A DNA stretch of 64,000 bases. Origin: Proteles cristata cristata. Its lineage: Eukaryota; Chordata; Mammalia; Carnivora; Hyaenidae. The notes under the pieces are model-generated. The model did not search any database. It was not told the DNA's origin and was given only the letters and a program-made list of their open reading frames with translations. The DNA lies in the NCBI GenBank assembly GCA_017311185.1, contig JAESUZ010003396.1:1-64000 (forward strand), written 5' to 3'. Both the position numbers and the translations under genes were made by a program. Positions 33,956 through 46,659 of this stretch are shown here, piece after piece (positions within the stretch are counted from its first letter, which is position 1; each line of letters begins with the position of its first letter).

Positions 33956-34616
33956 AGAAAGTGTCAGCCCTTGGAAACAACTCCAGGGAAACAGACGAGA
34001 GAGAATCCTGAATTGACTGGGCAGCAGCAGAACAGGGATCAAAATAACAACTGAATGGCATTACGGAAATTTCTATTTCTCATACCTCTGAAAGATCACA
34101 TTGTGCTTTTAAGAGGAATCCCGCAAAAAAGAGATCATTATTTAAACAGTTCAACAAGGATTCCCGCAATTCTTAAAGAAACTGAAAACGCAAAACGAAG
34201 ATTCTGTTAAATTAGCATAATTTTAAGTTCACTTTCACAAACGTGGTTCTGAAAACAACCATTCTGATATGCACACGGTGGAGGTCATCAACTCCTCCTT
34301 CACCCTTGGCCCCTCATACGCAACACATACATAAATTCTCTACAGAGCTGGGATAAACATAACTGACTCTCAAAATTGTCCAACCCAGATGAACAAGAAC
34401 CAGGCGACAACAAAATCTCTAAACAGTCATACTCAGAAGATCCCTCGCTCACCCCCTCGCCTTGGTCGGCTCAGGAACCGACCCCTTCCCCTAAAAGGAA
34501 GGCTTTACCCCTTCCTTCCACTCTATCAGGAGCTGCCCTCCTTATCTGACCTGCCCTCTGTCACTCTCAGTAGAGATGGCCTGCTAGAAGGACACACGTA
34601 GAGGAAGATTGGTTTA
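33956..34616. other. No gene seen
   Basis: No repeat or exon recognised with confidence. Confidence 0.35.
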
Positions 34617-35335
34617 GAAAAGTTTGTTCAGTGAATCATTAGGGAACTGCAAATCAAAACCATAAGGAGATAACACTTCACACCCATTAGGAAGGCTACT
34701 TAAAAAGAAAAAAGGGAAGGAAGGTTGGTGAGGATGTGGAGAAATAGAAACCCTTGGTGGTGAGAATGTAAAATGGTGCAGCTGGTGTGGAAAATGGTGT
34801 GATGGCTCCCCAAAGATTTTTAAAATGGGATTACCATACAATTCATCAATTATACTCCTGGGGATACACCCAAAGGAATGGAGAGCAAGGCCTCAAAGAG
34901 ATACTTGCACACCCATGATCACTATACTTATTCACAAAAACCAGAAGATGGAAGTCAGCCCAATGTCCACTGACAGATGAAGGGGTGAAGAAGTGGCGTA
35001 TTCATACAAACGGAATATGATCTGGCCTTAGGAAGGAACGGAATTCTGCCACATGCGACAATCTGGCTGAATTCTGAATACATTCTGCTAAGTGAAATAA
35101 GCCACCACAGAAGGACAAATACTGTCTGATTCCACTCACATGAGCTACCTACAGTCAAATTCATGGAGACAGAAAGGAGGAGGGTGATTGGCAGGGTCAG
35201 GGGCAAGAGAGGAATGAGCCTCAGTGGAGGAAGATGACAAAGTTCTGGAAATGGATGGTGGTGGCAACTGCACAGCGACATAAATGTACTTAATGTCTGT
35301 GCACTCTTAAACAAAGGATAAATGCTGAGAAAAAG
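34617..35335 (+). mobile_element. Old L1 3' end, plus
   Basis: 'GGGAACTGCAAATCAAAACC', 'GTGAGGATGTGGAGAAATAG' and 'TCTGCTAAGTGAAATAAGCC' in this order are the end of L1 ORF2 followed by an old 3' UTR. The reading frame is destroyed. Confidence 0.8.
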
Positions 35336-35739
35336 AACTTGAAGGAGGAGTGGGTCTCGGGTCAAATCGGATGGAAACAGGGACACCCAAGGACTGGATT
35401 TACCGTGTGGAGAGCGGGAGTGTATTCCCCAGTGTGCAGGGCGAGGAGGGAGGGGCCACACCACCGAGCTCTGGGAACAGGCTACCCAGAAGAATCTCTA
35501 AAGCTTGTCTCACTCTCCACCCCCTCCATGAAGCCCCTGATGGCCCCTAAACCCTGCCCTTTTCAACGGAGGCCACGTTCCCTCCAAGCGGGCGCAAGTT
35601 GGTTCTCAGGAAGGGGAAAACAGCTTACATTTTTTTCTCCCAGGCACAGATCAACTTTCGGCATGGACACAGATGCACGGTGTCTCTACGTCACTAAAAT
35701 GTAACGGGGGGGGGGGGACTCACGGGGAGGGGACACACA
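35336..35739. other. Unique sequence before the CpG island
   Basis: Contains a run of 13 Gs at about 35706-35718. No exon recognised. Confidence 0.4.
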
Positions 35740-36248
35740 CGCGTGAGACACACAGCCCGGAAGTTTGGCCCGCGTGCTTTGAGCCCGCACCGCATTTGGT
35801 TCCTTTCTCACAGGCTTTACCGGGACCCCTTTCTCGAGGGACCCAGGGCCGCTTCTGCTCGCGGCCGCGGTCACCCCTCTGCGCCCGGCACGCGGCCCAC
35901 GCAGACTCGCAGGCTGTGCCCCTCCGCGTCCCCAGGGCGCGCGCGGGAAAGTGGCCGTGTCGCGCGCCTGCGCGGGCGCGCTCACGAGCTCGGGTCGCGG
36001 CCCGCGCCGCCCGCGGGGGCGCGCTTTGTCCCCACAGGAGCCCGGCGGCTCCCCTCCCTTCGGCGCGTGGCCGTGGGCTCGGCCTCTACCCTCCCGCGCC
36101 CGCGCCGGGCCCCACAGCCTCGGCCCCTCCCGCCGCTTCTTCCGCGCGCTCTCTGCCTGGCTTGTGCGGCGACGCCCCGGGCGGCGAGAGCCTCTGCGGC
36201 CGCGGAAATCTGTACACACCGGGCGGCACATTTAGCAGCAAGGTCTCT

Positions 36249-36299
<51 letters not shown>

Positions 36300-36316
36300 G
36301 AGCCCACCCAGGGACG
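35740..36316. promoter_or_regulatory. CpG island beside the tRNA gene
   Basis: GC and CpG density rise sharply here compared with everything around. There is an NRF1-like palindrome GCGCCTGCGC at 35964-35973, several GC-box-like G/C runs and no evident TATA box. Such islands normally mark Pol II promoters, yet no coding first exon is recognisable on either strand. It may serve a non-coding transcript or keep the tRNA locus open. Long open frames across it (for example 35743-36486) are due to GC richness. Confidence 0.7.
36243..36316 (+). tRNA. tRNA-Asn (anticodon GTT)
   Basis: A 74-nt cloverleaf: acceptor stem GTCTCTG pairs with CAGGGAC (one G-U), discriminator G, D-arm with A box TGGCGCAATCGG, anticodon stem TTCGG/CCGAA enclosing loop CTGTTAA (anticodon GTT at 36277-36279), and T-arm with B box GGTTCGAGCCC. 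No intron and no mismatch in the stems. A TTTT Pol III terminator follows at 36327-36330. It lies at the edge of a CpG island and about 10 kb downstream of USPL1. This is a real gene, unlike the tRNA-derived SINEs around it. Confidence 0.97.
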
Positions 36317-36326
36317 GCAGTACTTG

Positions 36327-36330
36327 TTTT
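36327..36330 (+). terminator. Pol III terminator of tRNA-Asn
   Basis: TTTT 10 bp beyond the mature tRNA end, the usual Pol III stop signal. Confidence 0.75.
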
Positions 36331-37489
36331 CCTGAGACGACATCAATACTGATTAATTTTAAAACGGCAAGTCTGAGATTTTTAATCAAACGGTGCCACC
36401 ATACTTCTAGGATGGAGGAAGACCTGTCCTCTCAGGGTTTGTGGCCTGGCGGGGTGGATCTAAGGGGGACTCTGCGTCTGGACTAGCAGCTGGTCGCTTG
36501 ATAATTCAGTTCCGCTGTATGTAAATATATACAAGGGAAATCTACACACATTCTTTGGGAGACCTGCCCAAGATTGTGCTTCTACAACCGTTAGTGTAAT
36601 GGGGAAAAGTAATGGCCCTTGGCTAGTGAGTTTCTCTCGGAAAATCTGTTACCACCAGAAAGTAAATATACTTATTCAGTACTGCCTTATCTATGGCCAG
36701 AAGAATCTGAGGGGCTGTTCGATGAAAATATGCAAGGGAAGTCACGTAAAAAGTATGTGGGGGCATAATCACCCCCACGTAACTGTCTGCTAAATGAAGC
36801 TCTGTTACAGCTTTTGGGCAATGGACTTGAACCTAGGCAAAGGTGTTAATGTTTGCTTTAGAGTGCTGTCACAATTTTCCCTGAAATTAAACTCAGGCAG
36901 AATTTGTATGAGTTCTTGTTGAAAGGTTTCGAATGACTTGTTTTCAACTCTGGTCTCAGAAGATATAGATCTTTTCAAGCAGATGGTTCACATAAGACTT
37001 TCTATAAAGATAGAGAACCACACGATAATACGATAACGTGATGCTATAATTCGTTCCTGCCAAGATTGAGGTCATATGGTGGGAGGTTTGTCTCTGGAAT
37101 GTACTTTTCCTGGATAGAATTTAGAGACTCGAAGAAGTCACTCGGCTGTTTTTTAGAAAATGCCTTGGCAAATGCTGGCTGATAATTTTTTATCAAATAA
37201 TTGTTGATAATAAAATATCCTAAAAAAGGAGACACAGTGTTGTTGCACTTGTAGAATTTCAGGCAGATTAAACAGTAGCCTCCTACCCCCAATTCCAACC
37301 TTTCCCCTCATACTTATGGATACAGTGGAAACAAGAAAAGAGGAGGCAATTAGGTCATAAGATCATTTATATGCTGTCCAAATCTAGTTTAACATTTCAA
37401 GATGAAGAAGGCACAATATTTGCAAATATTTAAGTTATGGGGCCTTGGAAAGCATATCCTTCTGGTTTAAGCTGATTGTATTTATACTA
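36331..37489. other. No gene seen
   Basis: AT-rich single-copy-looking DNA. No repeat or exon recognised. Confidence 0.4.
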
Positions 37490-37990
37490 GGTTGTAAGCT
37501 CCTTGAGGGGAAAGACCATTTTCTGTTCTTGATGATTTTAGATTCCAAACGTTTCCCTTCAAGATATAGTTCAAATTCTTGAGCTTAACACACAGAGGCT
37601 TTCATGATCCACGGTCTTGTCTCCTACCATGCTCCTGCAAGAAAACTTCTAGTGGTTCTCTGCATTTACCAGGAGTTCCTTCAACAGCCCATGCTGCCTT
37701 GTACCCCCCACCCCCCCCAGTGTCTTTCCTGTTACCCTGACGTGCCAGTCGCCACCTCCTCTGTACTTACCTGGGTAATATCGCCAGAGGAGTTACCTTC
37801 TCAGGAAAGCCTCCCACTGATGCTGCCTCTGAGTTAGATGCCCCTCCTTCATTCATTCAACACACTACCCTGAAACCAGGGAGTTGTCACTTACACTAGA
37901 ATATGAACCCCATGAGTGTAGTGACTGTATCCACATTGTTTGCTCATTTAGCACAGGCCTGTCACATAGCATATGCTCAGGACAGAAGAG
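37490..37990 (+). mobile_element. L2 3' end, plus
   Basis: 'GGTTGTAAGCTCCTTGAGGG', a later CATTCATTCAAC stretch and 'GTCACATAGCATATGCTCAG' are L2 3' features, possibly from more than one overlapping fragment. Confidence 0.5.
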
Positions 37991-38773
37991 TGCCCTGCCT
38001 TCTCAGAGTATGTGATTAACAGAGATGGATACACAGATAAAAATGCATATGTGAAGTGTCAGGCATGAGGGCCACAGAAAAATGTTCCCAGGCAGCGAAG
38101 GAGGAAGTCAACAACACAGCGAAGGCTGGATTGTGTCTCCATGGAGGATCTCAAACAACCCTGAAAGATCTGGACAGGACAGAAGGCAGGGGAGAGCTAT
38201 TTAAAGTTGGCAAAATTTGGAGACAAGATGAGGGTGGGTAGGAGATGAGCATAACCAGAATATGGAACAAATGTACTTAAAAAGAGTGCACTGAAAATGT
38301 TCTTAGCTTTCGGAAGGGCCCTGAAGACCAAAGGATGAGGCTAGACTTTACCCTATAAAGTAGGGGAGTAACTGTTAAAGGTTTCTGTTTCAGGACATAA
38401 TGAAATTTATTTTTGACGGTTGGTCTGGGAACAGAATAGGGGAAATAAGAGATCAGGGAACAGTTAAGAGGCAATTAAATTTCAAAGGAGAGGCACTGAG
38501 GTGGGTCTGGAATGAAGGATGTAATTCAAGGGAAGACTGGAAAGTTTTAGACACTGAAACAGGAGGGAAGTGTGGAGGGTCATTCCTACATTTACAGTTT
38601 GGGTGACCCAGGAAATGGTGGTAGTGTTGCTTGATGCTGGGAATTTGGAGGGGTCTTAAAGAAATCTTGAAATTAGAGAAATTATAAATTGCCCGTACTT
38701 TCAGCTTACCTTACTTGTGGCTGGTTCTCCATCATGGAGTTCATCTAAAAGCCAGTGCAGAATCAATCTTCAT
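37991..38773. other. No gene seen
   Basis: Moderately purine-rich, with short open frames and no recognised domain. Possibly an eroded repeat. Confidence 0.35.
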
Positions 38774-38970
38774 TTTTTTTTAAGCTTTATTTTGAGAGAG
38801 AGTGCGTGTGCGCATGTGTTGAGGAGGCGGGGGAGAGAGAGGGAGAGAGCGAGCGAGAGAGAGCGAGAGCGAGCACTAGCACGGAGCCTAATTCGGGGCT
38901 TGAATCCATGAACATATCATAACCTGAGCCCAAGTCAGGTGCGTAGCCAACTCAGCCACCTGGGTGCACC
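38774..38970 (-). mobile_element. CAN SINE, minus
   Basis: T-rich tail, GA tract with GAGC repeats near 38846-38870, reversed head 'CAGCCACCTGGGTGCACC'. TCTTCATTTTTT-like repeats flank it at about 38766 and 38974. Confidence 0.85.
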
Positions 38971-40889
38971 TCGGTCTTCATTTTTTAATTTTAAATTCAT
39001 TTTAAGTTAAACTTCATTTAAGATAAAATTTTCCAAGAGACTATTTAAAGGGTCTACGGAGCATTGTAAAGATCTGAAAGGGAAGCTAAGGACCCTCCTC
39101 CCAGAATGTACACATTCACAGAAAAAAAAATTATTTACAGTGTCCTAGGAAGTCAGTCTGGAGCAGAGTTCTGGTCCTCAGATTTTAAAGGCCTGGCCTT
39201 GTACTTATTGTATTTGTACTCTAATTAGTGATAAAGGTTATGAAGTGTGTCAAATCCAAAGTGTTTTAGGGATTGAAAAATTACTAAATTGAAGCTTTTA
39301 AGGTAATACAGAGAACTAGAATAGTCTAATACTATAGACAAACCACAAAGAAACCAATTTTTTTTCTTTCTGTTTTGCTGAGCAATTAAGTAGATATGTA
39401 AAATTAATAATAAATGACTTCAGACAAAAAAGCTGCTTTGGGGTTTTAACACTTAATACCTTATCTTTATAATCTGCAAGATTTGATGTAAAGGACTTTA
39501 CTATATTGATCTTTTCAGGGCTGCTTCTGTAGGGTTTTACAACAGCAGCAGATACCAATTTGTATTTCTTTCCCTGCAAGTTATTTAATGACATCCAGCA
39601 AACTGTCATATTTTATTACCCCCTTCTAGGAATTGAACCATTCTTCATTGTTTTTTTTTCTTTTTAGTAAAAACAGAACAGAAATTACTGTCTGCCACAG
39701 AGGACTCAAACTAGTTATTCCCTAAGATAAAGTGACAAAGTAAATCAAATACACACTCAACTACCTTAGTACTAAACCAGGAAGTCGATTATTATAGATT
39801 ATCATACATGTGTGTGAGCATAGTGGTGTTTATACCTAATTGAACAACATATTCACTTTAATACTAGAGTACAGGCTAGTCTGATCATTGGAATTCACTA
39901 GAATGTAAACTACAGAGGTGAAAATCTACATTGGATATAACTCAACATAGAACTGAAGTTTGAAATATAGAATTTCTTCATTAATCATCAAGCATGGAGG
40001 TTCTTTACTGTAACCACAAGTTTCATAGCCAGCAGGGACATCAGTTTACAACCGCAAACATTTTCCCATACTGCTGAATTGGCCTGGTTTACATTGCCCT
40101 AGGGCTGGGGGAGCAGTAAGTATCTGGTATGTTGCAGACACTTGAACCTCCTCAGCATACTTCGATGATCTCTGCCTCCAAGCTTGTTGGGAAGGTATAA
40201 TAAAGAGAAGGTTGGCAGGAAGGGTGTTTTACCAAACTATTAAGTCCCTGCAATAACCAAACAGAAAATGAACTTCCATTTTGAGATGTGAAGTATTTCA
40301 CAGGTTCCTTTTCTCTTGATGACCTCTTGCTTCTGTGGTTACATTTCAACTCCTGATTACTGTATTTTAAACGTCTCCAGTCCTGGATTTGTGGTTAATG
40401 GAGGATTTTTGCTATGTTGCAGAAGTTGATAAGCCCCTTTTCATGAATCTGCTTTAATTATAAACAACCCAGCATCCCATTCTGCCCCCTTGGCCTCCTC
40501 TATGGCTTCCTGAGGAGACAGTGGCTGGGGAGAAGGGGTGTGGAGCCCCTAGTGCTCAAAAGCGAAAATCAGAAAGACAGTCAGAGAAGCTCACTGGGCA
40601 GGCCTGTTTCAGAGCCGACCAACTATGGTGACTCTTTATAGGCACCCACAGGAGGGGCTGCCTCTGGAAACTGCTCAGAATGAAGTCATTACTTTAAATG
40701 TGACATCTTGGGATGCTTTCTCTAATCTGCCAGATGGATCCCACCCTTCCTCGCCATCCTCTGCTATCACTCATACTGATCAATGTCTTCTGGCCCCCAG
40801 GCTGTGTTTGGAGAAGCAGTCCATTTTGTGTTGTTTGTATTTGTGGTACCCAGCAGAACTCTAAAGTTAACTAAATTTAAATCATTTCT
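38971..40889. other. Almost 2 kb without a recognised feature
   Basis: AT-rich DNA. Short open frames only; no splice-flanked coding segment was found. Confidence 0.4.
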
Positions 40890-40985
40890 GTGATTGTAAG
40901 TTGAAGCATTATGCTGTACACCTTAAGCTTATGCAGAGATGTGGGTAGGTTATATCTCATTACATCTGGAAGCAAATAAAAACAG
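40890..40985 (+). mobile_element. Old L1 3'-terminal fragment
   Basis: 'TATGCTGTACACCTTAAGCT' followed by 'GGTTATATCTCATTACATCT' matches the last ~100 bp typical of old L1s. Confidence 0.55.
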
Positions 40986-42435
40986 AACAAAAAGCTCTAA
41001 TAAGTTGTACCTTCCACTTTTCATAGTGTTTCTAACTTGCGGAGTACATTATTATAATAATGTTAACTGGAAGAAAAACCAGTTGAAATTTAATAGACTT
41101 TCCTCCTAGCCTATTTTCTTCTGGAAAATTGAGATTTACACTGTTTAATTGGTATTCTATCACTGAGCACCATTTTTCCCTCCTCACCTACTACAGGAAG
41201 GGAACATTTGTTAGATATAATATGAAACACAGGTGAATGGTGTACTCGGAATGGTTTAAGAATAGTAAGTTGATTCAGCAAGTCGTGTTCAAACAAATTT
41301 ACTATTGGGGCAGAAAAACTTCAGTGCAGCACATCAAAATACATTCCAAAAGAATTGAAGATTCATGACCAAAAGAAAAAGAGAGAAAAGAAAGAAAAAG
41401 AAAATTAAAAAAAAAAACTAGTTTTACCATAAGACACATGTAAATATTTGTATATTTGGGGTGGGAAAATGACCTTGCTAAAACAGAATACCAAAAAGAC
41501 TATAGAATGTAAAATTTCTATCCGATTTCCCCTAGTCGCTTTTTCACTGCTGCCCCTCTTCACTATAACCCTCCAGTACCTTTGAAGCACAGACCGTTAG
41601 ACTGAACCACCCACGCTGCTCCTTCGCTGCCAGAGCCATTTTCACAGTATTCCGTCTTTCCTTAAGGATTTGAGCTCCTGGCTTCCTGCATACTTCCCAC
41701 CAGGACTCCTGCTGCCACTTAAATGACTCTGCCTTCCACCAAAACTATCGGAATACCATCCTGGCCTCCTGATTTCTTTATTCACTTTTCATGGACTTCT
41801 CATCCAACCTTGGCCATACACTTCCCTTGTCATGCTTCAGACCTTGTCATCGCCAGTAACTGCACTGTTCCCAAAAGCTCAGTTTCAAGCACACTGCTTT
41901 CTTACTCCCTCCACTAGTCCCACTCTGGCATTCTTTGAATCCGCCTCCAAGCCAAGATCTGCCACCACTTTTTAAATGATCATCTCCTGTCATGTCCCTA
42001 CATCCCTCCTTATCACATCATTATAATAATTTTCCTTACATAAAACCTTAATTCCTTTTCTCCTCTGTCCCATTTACCTGGCAATACCTCTAACCTTGGC
42101 TGGATCCAACTTCTCATCTACTCTTTCTGTCCTGAGCAGTAAATGTGACTAGAGAAAAAACAACCATCTTGGGTCATTTCAGTTAAACTTACGGCCATAA
42201 ACCTCTGGTGGGTTCTCAGTACGGCCGTGAGCCATGTCCCTGTTCAATTAGCTCTCAAGACTAAAAATTCTAACCTCTCTTATTCAATGTTCAACTCCCC
42301 TACCCTTCATACTCTCAGCTGGTATTACTGTATCCCTAAGAAAAATGTGACGTTCTTCACTCTCCAAGCATCACATCTCCTAATATCTGTACCCATATAC
42401 TTTGTCGACTCTAGTATTAAAATGGATAAACTTGA
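40986..42435. other. C/T-rich ancient repeat-like DNA
   Basis: From about 41600 on, the text has the uneven C/T-rich texture of an old coding-derived repeat, continuing after the SINE to about 43820. I cannot assign the family. No host exon seen. Confidence 0.35.
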
Positions 42436-42602
42436 GGACTCCGGGGTAGCTCAGGTAAGCATTCAACTTCAGCTCAGGTGATGATCTTGCAATTCGCGGG
42501 TTCAAGCCCCACATTGGGTTCTCTGCTGTTGGCGGGGAGCTCGCTTCAGATCCTCTATGCCCCTCCCCTCTCTCAAAAATAAACATTAAAAAAATAAAAA
42601 GG
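42436..42602 (+). mobile_element. CAN SINE, plus, diverged
   Basis: 'GACTCCGGGGTAGCTCAGG' is a deleted head; body and A-tail follow. Nearly identical GGATAAACT sequences flank it (about 42424 and 42601). Confidence 0.8.
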
Positions 42603-43949
42603 ATAAACTCTTCTAGGTAGTAAGGTCACATCTCCTCTTATATACTGGAATCCCAGCCCTGGAGAAACTTACTGTGGTAACCATCACTCTTCTCACCTAC
42701 AACATCCATTTGTCTCTCTCCAACGAAGCCTCGGGTCCACACACACATACTATGACATCTCCCATCTTAAAAGACATTAACAAAAATCTTGATCCCACAT
42801 TCCCTCACCAGGCACCAGGTGAATGTTTCAAAAAGAGTAGGTCTCTATCTGCACTTTCAATCCCTTCTCTCATGAGCCTACTCACACTTGTCCCAACTCC
42901 ACTGAACTGTCCTCACCAAGTTACCAAAGACTTTCCAATTACCAAAGCCAATATCAATTCTCAGTCTTCACCTTACGCTGCTTCTCAGCAGCATCTGACA
43001 GATCAGCATCGCTCTGTCTCAAAAAAAAGCTTTCTTCCCTTGATTTTTAGGACACCAGGCTCATCTCTCTTCCATGGCTCCTCCTGTTCCCCAAAGCTAT
43101 TTTAACTCCCTAAATGACTCTCCATTCTTTATTGGGACATTAAATACGATTTACATATTTGTAATTCCTGAGTAAATATCTGCCTCTCTTGAGCCCCAGC
43201 ATTGCACACCCATCTTCCTATTAGATTATCTCCACTTGAAAGCTTAATGGGAACCTTACATACATTTAAAATGGAATGAATCAATGTTTTCCTTTAAATT
43301 TTTTCCTTCCCAAGTCTATCCCATCTCGGTTGATAGCATGACCCATCTGCTCAGGCAACAAAACCTGAGACTGGTCTCTGACTCCTCTTTCTGCCCCACA
43401 TCCAACCCATCAACACATCCTGTTGGCTCTACTTTTGAAACGCAACAGTAATCCAGCTACTTTTTAACACCTCCACAGCGATCACCCTAAACTCTGGGGA
43501 AGCTGTAACAGATTATGGCTCCTACTCTGACCGGCTGTAGACATTCTCTATGCAATCAAAAGGGATCCTTTTGATTCTAAGACTAGATATTCTGCCCTTG
43601 CCTGAAACTTGCCAGTGGCTTCCATTATTCTCAAGCGTAAACAAGGTCTTCACTATGGGCCACAAAACCATACAAAAACTGCCTTCTGCCAAACCCCTTC
43701 ATCTCATGTTTTAAATCTTTCCCTTTCTCTCTGCTCAACCACACTGGACTTTTCCCACTCCTCAATCACGCCAAGCACCCTCACTTATTCTGTGTTTGTG
43801 ATTTTGCCTACATGCTAAGATTTGTAACCTTAAAAGTCAACACTTACAATGTGGTTATTATGGACACCCAGAGTTGCCTAACACATATGACTCCAGGTGA
43901 AGTCTAACAGGCAACACTCTGCCTTGATTCAGTTCTCATGCTCTAAGTG
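42603..43949. other. Ancient L2-like or related repeat
   Basis: About 43320-43820 ('TTGCCTGAAACTTGCCAGTG', 'CAAGGTCTTCACTATGGGCC') resembles the end region of an L2-type LINE. No intact frame. Confidence 0.4.
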
Positions 43950-44375
43950 TCCTTTTTACAGTAGATCTAGTGCCACACCTTTTACTCTTGTTTTTGGTGA
44001 TTTCACTGTTTAAAATGGACCTCAAGTGTAGTATTAAACTGCTGTCTGATGTTGCTACGCACAAGAAAGATGTGACATGGCTAATGGAAAAAACACATGT
44101 GTTAGATAAGCTTCATTCAGGCATCACTTATAGTGCTGTTGGCCTTGTACTCTATGGGAATGAACCAACAATATATATTACACAAGTCGTCTTTAAACAG
44201 AAGCACACAAAAAACAAGGTTATTTGCTGATCAGTGGACAATAATGTTGCAATCAGAGGCTCCCAGGAACCTAACCTTGCAATTCCCTTAGGAGCAGTGG
44301 TTCAGTACTTCATGTTCATGGAATGCTCATGGCAACTTTTCAGAAGAGAACCACCACAAGGGACAATCCAACAGT
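43950..44375 (+). mobile_element. Tigger/pogo-like DNA transposon remnant
   Basis: A short open piece at about 44060-44170 reads like the N-terminal helix-turn-helix of a pogo-type transposase (Leu-Asp-Lys-Leu-His-Ser-Gly ... Tyr-Ser-Ala-Val-Gly). It is followed by 'AGGAACCTAACCTTGCAATT' and 'AGGAGCAGTGGTTCAGTA', which I associate with the non-coding end of Tigger-family elements. Most of the transposase is missing. Family assignment is from memory and tentative. Confidence 0.5.
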
Positions 44376-44639
44376 CATTACCACTTAGCATGATATATTT
44401 ATTTCCTTGTTTAGAAGTCAAGCGCCTTCTAAAGGGCAACAAATTCTTTTTTTACTGCTTTATCTCTGAGGTTTACAACACCGGTACTTAGCAGAAATCT
44501 AGAAATATTCAAATGATTAATTACAGGGATGAATAAGCAATTTCTTGGAAAAAGTCAACTGGCCAATAAAATCATAAGTATATAACGTTAAAGTTATAGT
44601 CAACCTCATTAGTAATCATGAAAACGTTTAAAAAAAAAA

Positions 44640-45000
44640 AAAAAGCCAAGGTTTTTTTGCCACCTCAATGCTACTATTTGGTGTTGGTGAGGATTTAGGA
44701 AAGCCAACCCCACCAACAGTAAGACTTTACAAATGCATATCCTTTGACCTAGCAATTCCACTCCCAGAAAATAAGGCCTGGATCTGTACAAAAACTTAAC
44801 AACAATAACTGTTGTGGCAGAATTAATAATAACAGAACAGTGCAAATCACCTCAAAATCTCAAGATTGGTAAAACAATGATAATCCATAATACATAACAT
44901 AATGGAGTTCTCCGAAAGTTGCCAAAGCTGTAAGATGAAAAAAAATGCTCATTAAACATTAAAACAGATGGTACAAACAGGTAAAATAAAAATTTTCAAG
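44640..45000 (+). mobile_element. Old L1 3' fragment, plus
   Basis: 'CCTTTGACCTAGCAATTCCA' is a well-known late L1 ORF2 sequence; the AT-rich remainder is consistent. Confidence 0.65.
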
Positions 45001-45014
45001 TCTATTTGTATACA

Positions 45015-45235
45015 GGGGTGCCTGGGTGGCTTAGTCGGTTAAGCGTCCGACTTTCGCTTAGGTCATGATCTCGCTGTTCGTGGGTTCGGGCCCCGCGTCC
45101 GGCTCTGTGCTGACTGCCAGCTCAGAGCCTGGAGCCTCTTTCAGAGTCTGTGACTCCCTTCTCTCTGACCCTCCCCTGCTCACACTGTCTCTCCATCTCT
45201 CTCTCCTAGAAATAAATAAAAAAACATTAAAAAAA
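45015..45235 (+). mobile_element. Young CAN SINE, plus, 16-bp TSD
   Basis: AGTCTATTTGTATACA-type repeats lie on both sides (about 44999-45014 and 45236-45251). The body retains CpGs and shares the 'TTTCGCTTAGGTCATG' variant with the copy in the L1. Confidence 0.95.
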
Positions 45236-45672
45236 AGTCTATTTGTATACAAATATGAAAATGTTCAGTTATTACCACGAAGCATAAAAATAAAGGATCC
45301 AGAATCTTTGTATATTTCTGCATGTCCAAGCTTCTCCTGACAATAAACATGCAGTACTTGTGTAACCAAAAAATGGGGGCCAGGGGAGGGGACTGAAAGC
45401 AAATTGGACAAATCACTCGTGAAGTGCTAAGTCCCTCAGTACTCTATCCCCAGACTACCACCCTTAAAAGCTTAGGAACTACTCCTAGTAACTCCAATCA
45501 CTACTGCAGTGGTGCTGTTTAAGCATCCAAACTTTAAATGACAGGTGGACATATGCTTCTAGTGGCTGTAGTAACCACACTACCCAGCCGTACAATTTAC
45601 TAAGCTCTGTGCTGTTTCTTTAGGTTAAATGTGATAAAAGTAGCTCGCTCACAGAAACGCTGTGGTGTTTTC

Positions 45673-45876
45673 TTTTTTTTTTACTTTAAAGTTTATTTTG
45701 ACAGAAAGTGTGCACAAACGAGGAAGGGAGAGGCAGAGAGGAGACAGAATCCCAAGCAGACTCCATGCCACCAGTGCAGAACCCAATGTGGGGCTAGAAC
45801 TCACAAACCAAGAGATCACAACCTGAGCCGAAATCAAGAATTGGACGTTCACCAGACTGAGCCACTAAGGCGGCCC
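45673..45876 (-). mobile_element. CAN SINE, minus
   Basis: T-rich tail, GA tract, reversed head 'GAGCCACTAAGGCGGCCC'. Confidence 0.85.
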
Positions 45877-46369
45877 AGAAATGTTGGGGTTTAAATGAAT
45901 TAGTGTTTCATATAAAACCGAACATAACATACAGCAAGCTTTAGAAGTACTTGGTTATTATTTTCTCCCTAAAACAACTGTTGGGTGGTCTCCAACTTTG
46001 CTTGCAGAAGTAAATGTTGGGAAAAATATGAGATTTATGATAACATGAACTTTTTGACTATCAACACAAAAATAGATTACTTTCCTGTTAGAGATCACTT
46101 ATTGATCATGTAACATTACGTAACGTTCTAGTAACAAGGTTCCTGCCATCCTAAGTAGAAGGAAGAAGGAAAGGAGAAGAAGGAAAGTTGTATGGGGGAG
46201 GTTTATATTCCACAGCACTTGACTGGTATAAGAAACAGGCTTAGGGTCTTCTATGACCACAGAACCATTACCAAACAGTCACACATTCATATCCCATGTA
46301 CAATGGCTTAAGTTTGTACAAACTAGTGTTTTTCTTGAACTGGTATAACTGAAAATTAAAATGTAGATA

Positions 46370-46659
46370 TTTAATACACCCAAATGTAAAAATTGCCAAA
46401 AACTAGGCACTACTCCATATCATTTTTAACATTTTGAAAAACTCTTCTATAATGCCAAATGAATCAAACAAGGAAAACCAATTCCTGATCATTTTAATTT
46501 GTAAAACAGATTACATGCTTTGTGGTTAGAACTGAAGGTAAAACCTTCCATAGCTTACATTTTGTTCATGACAAGGCCAGTGTATAAACACTACTTAATA
46601 ACATATTAAGTTTTCTAAGAGCAATAATAAATATTAAACTAAAAAAAGATAGCATGCAT
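46370..46659 (-). other. USPL1: USPL1 3' UTR (probable proximal part)
   Basis: Sequence after the USPL1 stop codon on the minus strand. No AATAAA was found within 800 bp; ATTAAA variants occur on the minus strand at 46493-46498 and 46370-46375. The true cleavage site is unknown and could lie further left, so the boundary is provisional. Confidence 0.4.

Noticed and set aside
35673..36486. Overlapping open frames of 94-247 codons near the tRNA
   Set aside because: Extreme GC content removes stop codons; frames exist on both strands, one runs through the tRNA gene, and none has a recognisable domain.
3372..46000. ALOX5AP exons expected by synteny
   Set aside because: No segment resembling its short transmembrane exons was recognised; the gene probably lies beyond the left edge or past the satellite.
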